This document shows positions 17,310-24,752 of a stretch of 64,000 nt of DNA, in pieces (positions within the stretch are counted from its first letter, which is position 1; each line of letters begins with the position of its first letter). The stretch is from Achromobacter denitrificans NBRC 15125 (GTDB lineage Bacteria > Pseudomonadota > Gammaproteobacteria > Burkholderiales > Burkholderiaceae_B): assembly GCF_001571365.1 (NCBI RefSeq), contig NZ_BCTQ01000005.1, positions 124,001 to 188,000 on the forward strand, given 5' to 3'. The notes under the pieces are model-generated. The model was not told the DNA's origin and did not search any database. It was given only the letters and a program-made list of their open reading frames with translations. The position numbers and the translations under genes are program-made.

Positions 17310-17334
17310 CAGGCCGAACAGGGAGGGGAAATTG

Positions 17335-18033
17335 ATGTTGGGCGTGATTGTGCTTGAAGACGAGCCAGTGCTACGGCAGGAACTGGCGGACTTTCTGGCC
17401 GATTTAGGCTATTCGCCGCTGTGCCTGGCGAGCCTGGAAGAGTTCGAACGAGGGTTCGACCCCGTCCATCACCGCCTCGCCATCATCGACATCGGCCTGC
17501 CGGACGGCTGCGGCCTGGAATTGATACGGCGGCTGCGCGAGGCCGGCGAACCCGTCGGCATCATCGTCTTCAGCGCCCGCAACACCAGCGCCGACCAGGT
17601 CCGCGGACTGGAACTTGGCGCCGACCACTACCTGGGCAAAGGCTCGGACCTCGACGTGCTGGCCGCGACCCTGGCGTCCCTGGCGCGGCGGCTGGACCTG
17701 CGCCGCATCCCGGTATCTCCGCCGCCCGACTGCTGGCGGCTCGAAATGGGGCCGCGCGTCCTGCGCATCCCGGGCGCGCCGACCGTGCCCCTGTCGCAGC
17801 AAGACGCCATCGTCCTGTCGTGTCTCATGGCCCGCGCGGGGGAAAACGTGGCGCGCGCGGAGATCATCCAGGCCTTGGGCGAAGACTACCTGCACTACGA
17901 CCAGCGCCGGCTGGACACCCAGATGTCGCGGCTGCGCCGCCGGATCGGATCGCTCAGCGGCCAGGCCTTGCCGGTGAAGACCGTGCGCAACAGCGGCTTC
18001 TGCTTCTACGCGGCCGCCGAAGTCGCGAAATAA
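17335..18033 (+). CDS. OmpR/PhoB-type response regulator
   Basis: 232 residues from the ATG at 17335 with AGGGGAA upstream; the longer frame would run into the kinase gene. The receiver domain has the acidic pocket in VLEDE, phospho-acceptor Asp52 in IIDIGLPDG, FSARN and the conserved lysine in YLGKGSD. A C-terminal winged helix follows, with RLDTQMSRLRRRI as recognition region and KTVRNSGFCF at the wing. Partner of the divergent histidine kinase. The neighbouring autotransporter operon is a plausible target, but no binding site was identified. Confidence 0.9.
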   Translation: MLGVIVLEDEPVLRQELADFLADLGYSPLCLASLEEFERGFDPVHHRLAIIDIGLPDGCGLELIRRLREAGEPVGIIVFSARNTSADQVRGLELGADHYLGKGSDLDVLAATLASLARRLDLRRIPVSPPPDCWRLEMGPRVLRIPGAPTVPLSQQDAIVLSCLMARAGENVARAEIIQALGEDYLHYDQRRLDTQMSRLRRRIGSLSGQALPVKTVRNSGFCFYAAAEVAK

Positions 18034-18078
18034 GGGCCGGCGGACGCCTCCCTCCTTCCCTCGCCCGGCGCGGACCGG

Positions 18079-18573
18079 TCAAAGATCCATCACCATCTCG
18101 TGCCAGGCCATGCCCCCGTGGTCGGACGCCGACGGGCGTACATAGCGGTACCCCAGGCGGGCATACAGCTCCACGTGGCGCTCCTTGCACATCAAATGGA
18201 TGGTTTGCTTGCCCAGGCCGCGCATGCGCTCGACGAACGTGCGCATCAACACGCTCGCGTAGCCGCGGCCCTGAAAGGCCGGATCGATCACCACCGACAT
18301 GATCACGACGTTGGGCGCGGCCGCGTCATGGCCGACCAGCTCCTTGAACGCGTCGTCGGCCATCGCCACCTCATGGGCGCAGCCGCTGTTGATGAACCCA
18401 ATGACGGCCCTCTCCCGCTCCATGACCAGGAACCCTTCGGGATATTCGCGTATGCGCTTCGCGATCTTGGCCAGGGTGGCGGCTTCGTCCCCCTCGTAGG
18501 CACCGATCTCGATCGCATAGCAGCGATCGGCGTCTGCAGGGGTGGCGGGGCGGAAGGTCAGGGAGTCGGACAT
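18079..18573 (-). CDS. GNAT-family N-acetyltransferase
   Basis: 164 residues with the GNAT core: FRPATPADADRCYAIE at the N terminus, a central VVIMSVVIDPAFQGRGYAS strand with the acetyl-CoA-binding QGRGYA loop, and a C-terminal ELYARLGYRYV segment. The overall pattern resembles arylalkylamine/spermidine-type acetyltransferases, but the substrate cannot be read from sequence. Convergent with the response-regulator gene. Confidence 0.87.
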   Translation of the reverse strand: MSDSLTFRPATPADADRCYAIEIGAYEGDEAATLAKIAKRIREYPEGFLVMERERAVIGFINSGCAHEVAMADDAFKELVGHDAAAPNVVIMSVVIDPAFQGRGYASVLMRTFVERMRGLGKQTIHLMCKERHVELYARLGYRYVRPSASDHGGMAWHEMVMDL

Positions 18574-19065
18574 CGTATTGCGGCTCTGCGGCGTGAGGGC
18601 GAAAAAAGCGGGTCCGTAATGCTAGCCGCTCCAGCACGATGCCGTCATTCGCCCTCGGATGAATTCACCCCGTATCCGCCGCCACCGGGAGCTTCGGCGC
18701 GCCGTCCGACCCGCCCTGCCGTATCGATGCCTAGACGCAACACTATTTCAGTGCTTATCGCAACATTTCATACCGCTCGGCCGAACGCCTGCTTTTGGGG
18801 GATACCCCAAGACTCGGCGGCCTCCGAAAGAAGGAGCGTGGCCAGCCCGCCGGCCGAGCGGTGCTTCCGCGAACCCCGGATCCGGACCAGGCCGCGGCCA
18901 CCCCGGCTGGCGCGCGCGTGCGCCGGATTCCGCGCCGCTGCCATAGCCCTCACGATGGATGCTGCTCATCCGAATGCCGGTGCTACAGATGAAAGCTCCA
19001 AGCGAACACACGCCGCCCAACGCCCGCCACCCGCGGGCGAGCCGCCGGCCCAGGAGGAATACATC
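18574..19065. other. Intergenic stretch without a supported gene
   Basis: About 490 bp. Open frames on both strands here are rich in Arg/Pro with no domain, ribosome-binding site or stable partner, and I treat them as chance frames in GC-rich DNA. The middle (about 18730-18790) is relatively AT-rich and may carry the promoter of the small gene at 19066. I see no repeat or RNA gene. Confidence 0.5.
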
Positions 19066-19296
19066 ATGGCTACCAGTACCCGCCTCGCGGACGTCATCGT
19101 CAAACTGCCGGACCGATCGACCTGCCGCGTGCAGCGGCGGCTGGTCATCAAGCGCAGCACCACCGCGCCGCCGGAACCGGAGTACATCTGCTCCCTGCCC
19201 ACCGGCGAGCCGGTGACCTGGCTGCGCGACGGCAAATACCGCCTTCCGGACGGCACGGTCGCCGTGGCGGTGGCTCATCGCCCCCCGAGCAAATGA
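19066..19296 (+). CDS. Unknown 76-residue protein with a degraded paralogue elsewhere in the window
   Basis: 76 residues; the strong AGGAGGA before the ATG at 19066 makes the start clear. The sequence is soluble and beta-rich: VIVKLPDRSTCRVQRRLVIK, then a central EYICSLPTGEPVTW and the C-terminal LRDGKYRLPDGTVAVAV. No family is recognised. A frameshifted relative at 61345-61458 retains EPVT, LRDGKYRL and GTIAVA, showing this is a real gene type. It lies in a region of small unknown genes shared in character with 57-62 kb. Confidence 0.75.
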   Translation: MATSTRLADVIVKLPDRSTCRVQRRLVIKRSTTAPPEPEYICSLPTGEPVTWLRDGKYRLPDGTVAVAVAHRPPSK

Positions 19297-19319
19297 CGCG
19301 CTACGGCCGCGCCGCTGCC

Positions 19320-19391
19320 CTACTCTTCCTCGCCATACCCAAACGGCCAGCGGCGCTTGTTCGGTTCGGGGGTGGACGTCTTACAGCTCAT
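19320..19391 (-). CDS. Possible 23-residue peptide
   Basis: A short frame encodes MSCKTSTPEPNKRRWPFGYG plus three glutamates, with GGAGA six bases before the ATG. It is hydrophilic, without a membrane segment. The ribosome-binding site is the only support, so this remains a candidate. Confidence 0.3.
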   Translation of the reverse strand: MSCKTSTPEPNKRRWPFGYGEEE

Positions 19392-19689
19392 GGTTGTCTC
19401 CGGCAGTCTATGTCCCCGAATCCTAGCCCGGCATTCGTAACAGCAATGTAAGCGTTCGCAATGAACCCTCAGCGAGGGGATTTCCGCCATCGATATGGCG
19501 TTTGCGCCGGAGCGCCTCAAGCGTGCTCGCGGAAAAGAGCCAGCGGCACACTACTTGCTAACTCTCTTGCGTGCAGCAGCGCTGCGCACCCCTCCTCACA
19601 TGCCGGCCAGGCATCGAGGGCTTGCGGGGGACCCTTACCATCCTTGAGCGCTGCGGCATCGCCGCGACGAACCGTCGCACACTCCTTTG

Positions 19690-19720
19690 GCGCCCGGCTT
19701 TCCCGGGCGCTTTTTTTCCA
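19690..19720 (+). terminator. Strong terminator without an adjacent upstream gene
   Basis: GCGCCCGG pairs with CCGGGCGC (19690-19710), followed by seven T. The nearest plus-strand gene upstream ends nearly 400 bp earlier, so the hairpin may end a small RNA transcribed across about 19450-19720, or simply the long 3' tail of the 76-residue gene. Confidence 0.75.
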
Positions 19721-19840
19721 TCGCGGCGCGGTCGCCATTGCCTCATCCGCAACCACATTTCGTGGAGTAACAACGCTGGACACGCGAGGGAGCGGCGATC
19801 ATCTTCTGGACTAGGGCATTTTCTACCAGAGGAGGCAAAA

Positions 19841-20062
19841 ATGGATGAGCTCATCCACCGAGCTGGTCAGGAAGCTGCAAGACACGGAGTCCCGCTTTCG
19901 GCGTGTCCGTTCATGCAGGCAGCCAACATGCCCGCCCACACGGGCGAGTCCCCGCACAAATGGCGAGTCAAATTGGCATCGTGGGAAGCGGGTTGGCGTG
20001 AAGGCAGCGACGCCCGACTGGCCGACTTGAAAAGACGGCATCTTCAACGGCTATCCGATTAG
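19841..20062 (+). CDS. RMF/CrpP-like small protein (copy 1)
   Basis: 73 residues; AGAGGAGG before the ATG at 19841 is an excellent ribosome-binding site. The order of motifs, GQEAARHG, then ACPF, then KWRVKLASWEAGWREG, follows that of ribosome modulation factor and the related CrpP group (G-x2-AA-x-G, CPY/F, W-x2-GW). An extra MPAHTGES segment lies in the middle. A clear paralogue is at 56950, sharing AAR-G, MPAHTGE and WEAGW. A nucleic-acid- or ribosome-linked role is inference from that resemblance. The preceding 19720-19840 region holds only its leader. Confidence 0.75.
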   Translation: MDELIHRAGQEAARHGVPLSACPFMQAANMPAHTGESPHKWRVKLASWEAGWREGSDARLADLKRRHLQRLSD

Positions 20063-20230
20063 CCGGAACGCCAGGAAGCGCATCTGACGAACCTTGCCTC
20101 ATGAACCCCGCGGCTTCGCGTCATGAACGACGTGAACCGCAGGGCCTCAAGCACCGCACACTTCGGCACTGCTCGTCACCCCCGTCTAGCGCATCGACTC
20201 AAACGCATTAACTTCACGCGCCTGGAAACG

Positions 20231-20265
20231 AAAAGGCCGCCAGTGATTTCTCACTGGCGGCCTTT
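20231..20265 (-). terminator. Terminator copy beside the decayed tRNA-Pro
   Basis: AAAGGCCGCCAGTGA pairs with TCACTGGCGGCCTTT around a TTTC loop, with A-rich sequence on the plus strand that reads as T on the minus strand. It is nearly identical to the tRNA-Pro terminator at 23554-23590, except for one base pair changed on both sides of the stem. Confidence 0.75.
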
Positions 20266-20274
20266 GGCGTTGCG

Positions 20275-20360
20275 GGTCGGGATGGCGGGCGTCGAACCCG
20301 CGCCCCCCTTGCGCCCCATGCACAGGAAGCAGGGCATGGATGCGCCAGGCCGCGTCGCGA
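20275..20360 (-). pseudogene. Decayed tRNA-Pro
   Basis: On the minus strand, bases 20275-20325 align with the 3' half of the intact tRNA-Pro(GGG) at 23599-23675: acceptor 3' strand, T-arm with TTCGA, and the anticodon region with CATGGGG. After about 14 extra bases, 20341-20360 (TGCGCCAGGCCGCG on the plus strand) still resembles the D-arm side. The CCA end is altered (CCC), and the insertion would disrupt the anticodon arm. The same kind of terminator follows it. It sits in the 350-bp gap before the spermidine-synthase-like gene. Confidence 0.75.
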
Positions 20361-20412
20361 CGGTGCGAGAGCGCGATACCATGACGCGTTCCTACTTGCC
20401 GCTTGCCGTTCC

Positions 20413-21279
20413 ATGTTCCGCCTTGCCGTCCGCGTCCTGCTCATACTCGTCATTGCCGGCGCAGCATTGCTGCTGCTGCGCGGCAACGGCGGCCCACAGC
20501 TGATCCATAGAGAAGACTCGCAGTTCGGCAAATTGCTCGTGTTCGAGGAAAACGGCGAACGCTGCATGAACTTCAACTCCATGCATGACGTCGGCCGCCA
20601 GACCTGCATGAGTCTGGAGCATCCCGAGCGGCTGGTGTTTTCGTACACCCGCATGATGATGACCGCGCTCTATGTCAATCCCAAACCGCGGAACATTCTG
20701 ATCGTCGGCCTGGGCGGCGCCACGCTGCAGAAAACCCTGGCCTCGCTGCTGCCCGACGCCATCATCGATACCGTGGAGATCGATCCCGCCGTAGGCCATG
20801 TCGCCGGACGCCATTTCGGCTACCGGCAAAGTCCCACGCAACGCCTCTTCCTGGAAGATGGCCGCGCCTACATCGAACGCGCCCATCGCGAAGGCCTGCG
20901 GTACGACATCGTGATGCTGGACGCGTTCGACGTCGACTACATCCCCGAACACCTAATGACGCTGGAGTTCCTGCAACACGTGCGCGGCATTCTCGCGCCG
21001 GGCGGCGTGGCGGTGGCGAACACCTTCACCGAAAGCCAGCTTTACGAACGCGAATCGGCGACTTATGCCGCGGTGTTCGGAGCGTTCTTCAATCTGCAAA
21101 CAGGCAACCGGGTGGTCATGGCGGTCAATGGCGAGCTGCCCGGTCGCGATGAGCTGGCGCGCAATGCCGCGGCGCTGGACGCCAGCCTCGGGCCTTTGGG
21201 CGTGGATTTCAAGAAGGCCCTGAGCATGTTTGCGCGCAGGGAAAAGGCCGCGAGCGAAGCGCCCGTGTTGCGCGATTGA
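20413..21279 (+). CDS. Membrane-anchored spermidine-synthase-like protein
   Basis: 288 residues. A hydrophobic N-terminal helix (about 3-23) anchors it. The rest is a Rossmann methyltransferase-like fold of the polyamine-synthase type: ILIVGLGGATLQKTL (glycine-rich loop), DTVEIDPAVGHVAG, FLEDGRAYIE, and YDIVMLDAFDVDYIPEHLMT, which matches the acidic catalytic segment of spermidine synthases. No S-adenosylmethionine decarboxylase is nearby, so true spermidine synthesis is uncertain. Such proteins occur widely in beta-proteobacteria with unproven roles. Confidence 0.82.
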   Translation: MFRLAVRVLLILVIAGAALLLLRGNGGPQLIHREDSQFGKLLVFEENGERCMNFNSMHDVGRQTCMSLEHPERLVFSYTRMMMTALYVNPKPRNILIVGLGGATLQKTLASLLPDAIIDTVEIDPAVGHVAGRHFGYRQSPTQRLFLEDGRAYIERAHREGLRYDIVMLDAFDVDYIPEHLMTLEFLQHVRGILAPGGVAVANTFTESQLYERESATYAAVFGAFFNLQTGNRVVMAVNGELPGRDELARNAAALDASLGPLGVDFKKALSMFARREKAASEAPVLRD

Positions 21280-21316
21280 GCGACGCCGGCCAGGCTGCGG
21301 CCTATCGGCCGCCGGC

Positions 21317-22069
21317 TCATTTCACCGCCGAGTTGCCCCCGTCCGCGTAAAGCGCGGACCCCGTGACGAAACTCGCCATCGGGCTCGCCAGGAACAGCGC
21401 GGCCGAAGCGATTTCATCGGCGCGCGCGATTCTCTTCATGGCGTGCAGATTCGCGGCCCAGTCTTTCTGTTCCTGGTTCCCAGCCATGTCGGTGTCCACT
21501 CCGCCGGGCAAGAGCGCATTGGCCCGGATACCCTGCGCGCCGTAGTCTGCCGTGATGCCCTTGACCAATCCCATCAGCGCGGCTTTCGACGTCCCGTATG
21601 CGGCCATTCCGGGCAAACCCACGCTCGTCCCCACAAAGCTGGATACGAAGACCAACGCGCCGCCGCCCCGCTCCAACATGGCCGGGATTTGATGGCGCGC
21701 CCCCAGGAACGCCGCGGTGAGATTGACGCTCAACGTGCGCTCCCATTCATCCAAGCCGACTTCCGCGAGTGGCTTGATGGGGCCAGCCGTGCCGGCATTG
21801 TTCACTGCGATATCCAGGCCACCAAACTCACGCTGAGCATCCTGCACCGCTTGCCTGTGGGTTTCAGGCTGCGCGACATCTCCCGCCGACACGCAGGCGC
21901 GCCCGCCCGCGCCTCTGATCTCGTCCGCCACCCGCTCCAGCAGATCGCGGCGTCTCGCGGTCAGCACCAGCGCCGCGCCCTCGGCTGCCAGGCGCAACGC
22001 CACCGCGCGTCCGATGCCCGAGGACGCACCGGTCACCAAAGCCACTTTTCCAGCAAGAGATAAAGACAT
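21317..22069 (-). CDS. Short-chain dehydrogenase/reductase
   Basis: 250 residues, the classical SDR length. The nucleotide-binding motif is TGASSGIG near residue 14, with NNAG around 90, the catalytic serine in FVSSFVG, and YGTSK supplying the Tyr and Lys. The C-terminal FVTGSALYADGG is the usual substrate-loop and dimer segment. An arginine pair after the second strand (TARRRD) suggests NADP(H). The substrate is not apparent. Convergent with the spermidine-synthase-like gene. Confidence 0.9.
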   Translation of the reverse strand: MSLSLAGKVALVTGASSGIGRAVALRLAAEGAALVLTARRRDLLERVADEIRGAGGRACVSAGDVAQPETHRQAVQDAQREFGGLDIAVNNAGTAGPIKPLAEVGLDEWERTLSVNLTAAFLGARHQIPAMLERGGGALVFVSSFVGTSVGLPGMAAYGTSKAALMGLVKGITADYGAQGIRANALLPGGVDTDMAGNQEQKDWAANLHAMKRIARADEIASAALFLASPMASFVTGSALYADGGNSAVK

Positions 22070-22168
22070 CGGCGCCAGCTCCAGACATGAATGATGCCTG
22101 CATCCTACGAACGCCGATGCGCCTTGTCCTCCCGTTTATTGCTGCCTGCTTGCGGACGCCCCCGGCCT

Positions 22169-23446
22169 CTAGCGCGATCGCGCGCAACTCCAGTAAGGGC
22201 ACCCCGATCGACCGATGATGGCCGACGCCAGTTCACCCGGCCGTCGGAGTATCCCCTGCATGGCGTTCGCCTGCGCCTGCAACGGCGCTGAATCAGTCCG
22301 GAATTTCCTGCCCCCATCCACCAGGAATTTCATCAAGAGGCGCGTCTGCAAGGCCTTCTCCACCTCAAGTTCGACGGGCTGTTCCTGAAAGAGCGCGGCA
22401 TAGATCCCAGTCTGCATCGCGCAGTATTGCTCTGCCCCGGCCAATGCCTTGCGCGCCGCCGCATCCGGGTACAGCTGCTGCAGCTCGACGGTTTGCGCCA
22501 GGCAATCTTGATACCGCCGCGGCATGAACGTCGCCAGCAGGGCCTGCTCCCGGTCGCCAGGCTTTATGCACCGGCGCAGGTCGGGCGCCGCGGATCCGCC
22601 TTGCGCCGCCTCGAACAACGCGCGGTCGACGCACGCATCGAGAATCAGCGCGCTCGCGGGCGCTTTGGCGGACTGCAGCAATCCCATCTTCCCCAGCGTA
22701 TGCTCAAAGCGCGCAGCGGCGATCTGCTGCTGCATGTCGCGATCATGATTATCAAGCGTCACCACGGCCAATGCCGCGGCGCCGATCATGCCAGCGCCGG
22801 CCAATACCGCCGCTGCCGCCACGGGCCGCAAACGTTCGGCGCACAGCGCAAGGCCCGCGAGCAGCGCCCCCGCAAGCAAACCGCCCAGGTGCGCCGCATT
22901 GTCGACGTCGAACGCGAAGCCCGCGCCGAAGGTCAGTGCCAGGCTCAACAGCAGATTGCCGGGAGGAATATGGGGCCGCCCCATCCGCCGGTCATGCAAA
23001 CCATAAACAATCGCCGCCCCGAAAATTCCCAGGATCGCGCCCGACGCCCCGCAACTGAGGAAAAATTCATCCCGATGCCATAGCGCCGTGACCAGGCTGC
23101 CGCACAGGCCCGACAGCAAATACACGCCCAGGAACACCCAGGAACGCATGCGTGCTTCAAGAATGATCCCCAGTGACCACAACGCCAGCATGTTGATCGC
23201 CAGATGCAGAAAGCCGACATGCAGGAACATGCTGGTGAACAGGCGCCAATACTCGCCGGACAAGGTCAACGCCGGTACGTTTCCACCCCAGTCGATCAAG
23301 AACGAGGTTTGGCTCAGGCTCTCGAATGCTCGTGTATCCAGGTAACCGGCCACGAGGTACACCGCAATATTGGAAACGATCAGCAAAAGCGTGATTTTGC
23401 CGGCGAGTATTTTCTTAATTGGCGACGTGCGTTGGAATAGAGCCAT
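22169..23446 (-). CDS. Rhomboid-family intramembrane protease with long C-terminal extension
   Basis: 425 residues. The membrane core (about 15-240) has HLAINMLALW in the second helix region, the catalytic serine in CGASGAILG (Ser135) and the catalytic histidine in DNAAHLGGLLAG (His186), so the Ser-His dyad is intact. After a last helix near 215-235, about 190 soluble residues follow, with several cysteines (ACVDRAL, LRRCIKPG, YQDCLAQ, QYCAMQTG), perhaps disulfide-bonded outside the cytoplasm. Rhomboids cleave membrane proteins within the bilayer. The target is unknown. Confidence 0.9.
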   Translation of the reverse strand: MALFQRTSPIKKILAGKITLLLIVSNIAVYLVAGYLDTRAFESLSQTSFLIDWGGNVPALTLSGEYWRLFTSMFLHVGFLHLAINMLALWSLGIILEARMRSWVFLGVYLLSGLCGSLVTALWHRDEFFLSCGASGAILGIFGAAIVYGLHDRRMGRPHIPPGNLLLSLALTFGAGFAFDVDNAAHLGGLLAGALLAGLALCAERLRPVAAAAVLAGAGMIGAAALAVVTLDNHDRDMQQQIAAARFEHTLGKMGLLQSAKAPASALILDACVDRALFEAAQGGSAAPDLRRCIKPGDREQALLATFMPRRYQDCLAQTVELQQLYPDAAARKALAGAEQYCAMQTGIYAALFQEQPVELEVEKALQTRLLMKFLVDGGRKFRTDSAPLQAQANAMQGILRRPGELASAIIGRSGCPYWSCARSR

Positions 23447-23553
23447 CGGGCTGCCGGATCAATGAAATGGAGTTCATCTTAACCAAGCCATGCGCCCGGC
23501 TCCACGATCTCAAGATCGCGCCGCGTTGCGCAGGCGCATTGGCCAAGCAAAAA

Positions 23554-23590
23554 TGAAAAGGCCGTCAGTGATTTCTCACTGACGGCCTTT
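23554..23590 (-). terminator. tRNA-Pro terminator
   Basis: AAAGGCCGTCAGTGA pairs with TCACTGACGGCCTTT around a TTTC loop. On the minus strand it is followed by TTCATTTTTG. It begins nine bases past the CCA end of tRNA-Pro. Confidence 0.85.
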
Positions 23591-23598
23591 GGAACTGC

Positions 23599-23677
<79 letters not shown>

Positions 23678-23685
23678 AGAAAAAG

Positions 23686-23691
23686 AGTATA
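23686..23691 (-). promoter_or_regulatory. -10 box of tRNA-Pro
   Basis: TATACT on the minus strand lies 10 bases before the tRNA 5' end, within an AT-rich stretch. A good -35 box at proper distance is not evident. Confidence 0.45.
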
Positions 23692-23887
23692 GCAGAACAA
23701 AAAAATGTTTGCACGCATTCGTGCAAAAAAAGTGCTGAATACTCAAAAAAATTTGCGCCTCGCGTTCGCCACACGCATCAACCGCCTGCGTGACGCTCGC
23801 GCGCGGGGCGCAAGATACCGCTGCTGGCAACGCGCCGCACCCGAAGGCGCATGCGTGCTGCCGGTACTGCATTCAATCAATGAGTCA

Positions 23888-23908
23888 AAGCGGCGCGACG
23901 CGCCGCTT
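23888..23908 (-). terminator. Hairpin at the 3' end of the merR operon
   Basis: AAGCGGCG and CGCCGCTT form a perfect stem 10 bases after the merR stop. The T-tract on the minus strand is short (TTTGACT), so termination may be partial and allow read-through toward tRNA-Pro. Confidence 0.5.
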
Positions 23909-23918
23909 CAAGCGACGC

Positions 23919-24350
23919 TCAGACCGCGGACGAGGTGCTCGCATTGCTTGCGCCGGCCGCGTTGGCCGCGGTGCCCAAGGCTTCGGCCAGCATCGTCGAG
24001 ACGTTGCCCAGCTCGGTGCGCAGGGCTTGCATCTCGGCGCCGGACAAGCGCACGGCCGCGTCTTGATCGTGCGGCACGTCGCGCGCGTCGCCCAAGCGAT
24101 TGCGCGCGCCGCTGATCGTGAAGCCTTGCTCGTACAGCAGGGAACGGATGCGACGAATCAGCAGCACTTCATGATGCTGGTAGTAGCGGCGGTTGCCGCG
24201 CCGCTTCACCGGCTTGAGCTGCGTGAATTCCTGTTCCCAATACCGCAAGACATGGGGCTTGACGCCACACAGGTCGCTGACTTCACCGATGGTGAAGTAA
24301 CGCTTGGCGGGAATGGGCGGTAAGGTAACGGTGGATTCTGTACGTGTCAT
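23919..24350 (-). CDS. MerR-family transcriptional regulator
   Basis: 143 residues. The N-terminal MerR helix-turn-helix is complete: YFTIGEVSDLCGVKPHVLRYWEQEF followed by RRGNRRYYQHHEVLLIRRI as recognition and wing region (stated here in part). The C-terminal tail is rich in Ala/Ser/Asn and lacks metal-binding cysteines, so metal sensing is unlikely. This MerR protein habitually follows ihfA in beta-proteobacteria; its targets are not defined. Confidence 0.9.
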   Translation of the reverse strand: MTRTESTVTLPPIPAKRYFTIGEVSDLCGVKPHVLRYWEQEFTQLKPVKRRGNRRYYQHHEVLLIRRIRSLLYEQGFTISGARNRLGDARDVPHDQDAAVRLSGAEMQALRTELGNVSTMLAEALGTAANAAGASNASTSSAV

Positions 24351-24407
24351 AAGAGAATTTTATGCCGCGATACGTCTGGGGCCGATAACAATTACCGACA
24401 AAGCGTA

Positions 24408-24749
24408 TCACTCCGCGGCGTCGTCGGATGCAGCAGGCGCGGCCTGCTCCACCACGCTCTTGAGTTTCTGACTCGCATGGAAGGTAACCACGCGGCGTGC
24501 GGCGATGGGAATGGTCTCGCCGGTCTTGGGATTGCGGCCGGGGCGCGGCGGCTTGTCGCGCACCTGGAAATTGCCGAAGCCCGAGAGCTTCACGGAGTCT
24601 CCGCGCGCCAGGGCGTCGCGGATCTCCTCGAAGAAAGTATCGACGATGTCCTTGGCTTCGCGTTTGTTCAGGCCGACCCGCTCAAAGAGCAGTTCGGCCA
24701 GCTCGGCCTTGGTCAGGGTGCGTGGCTCGGCAAGCATACTGTTCCCCAT
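24408..24749 (-). CDS. ihfA: Integration host factor alpha subunit
   Basis: 113 residues of the HU/IHF fold: [29 protein letters not shown], and the DNA-intercalating beta-arm [10 protein letters not shown] with its proline, then [13 protein letters not shown]. IhfA pairs with IhfB to bend DNA, assisting sigma-54 promoters such as the two found here. The start at 24749 lies three bases after the pheT stop; an internal ATG at 24737 has a better ribosome-binding site (GGGGAA) and may be the true start. Confidence 0.95.
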   Translation of the reverse strand: MGNSMLAEPRTLTKAELAELLFERVGLNKREAKDIVDTFFEEIRDALARGDSVKLSGFGNFQVRDKPPRPGRNPKTGETIPIAARRVVTFHASQKLKSVVEQAAPAASDDAAE

Positions 24750-24752
24750 GGT

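Noticed and set aside
18659..19278. Open frames on both strands in the gap before the 76-residue gene
   Set aside because: Arg/Pro-rich, without ribosome-binding site or recognisable fold. The minus-strand one overlaps a better supported small gene.
20275..20360. A functional second tRNA-Pro
   Set aside because: About 14 extra bases fall in the anticodon-arm region and the CCA end is changed.
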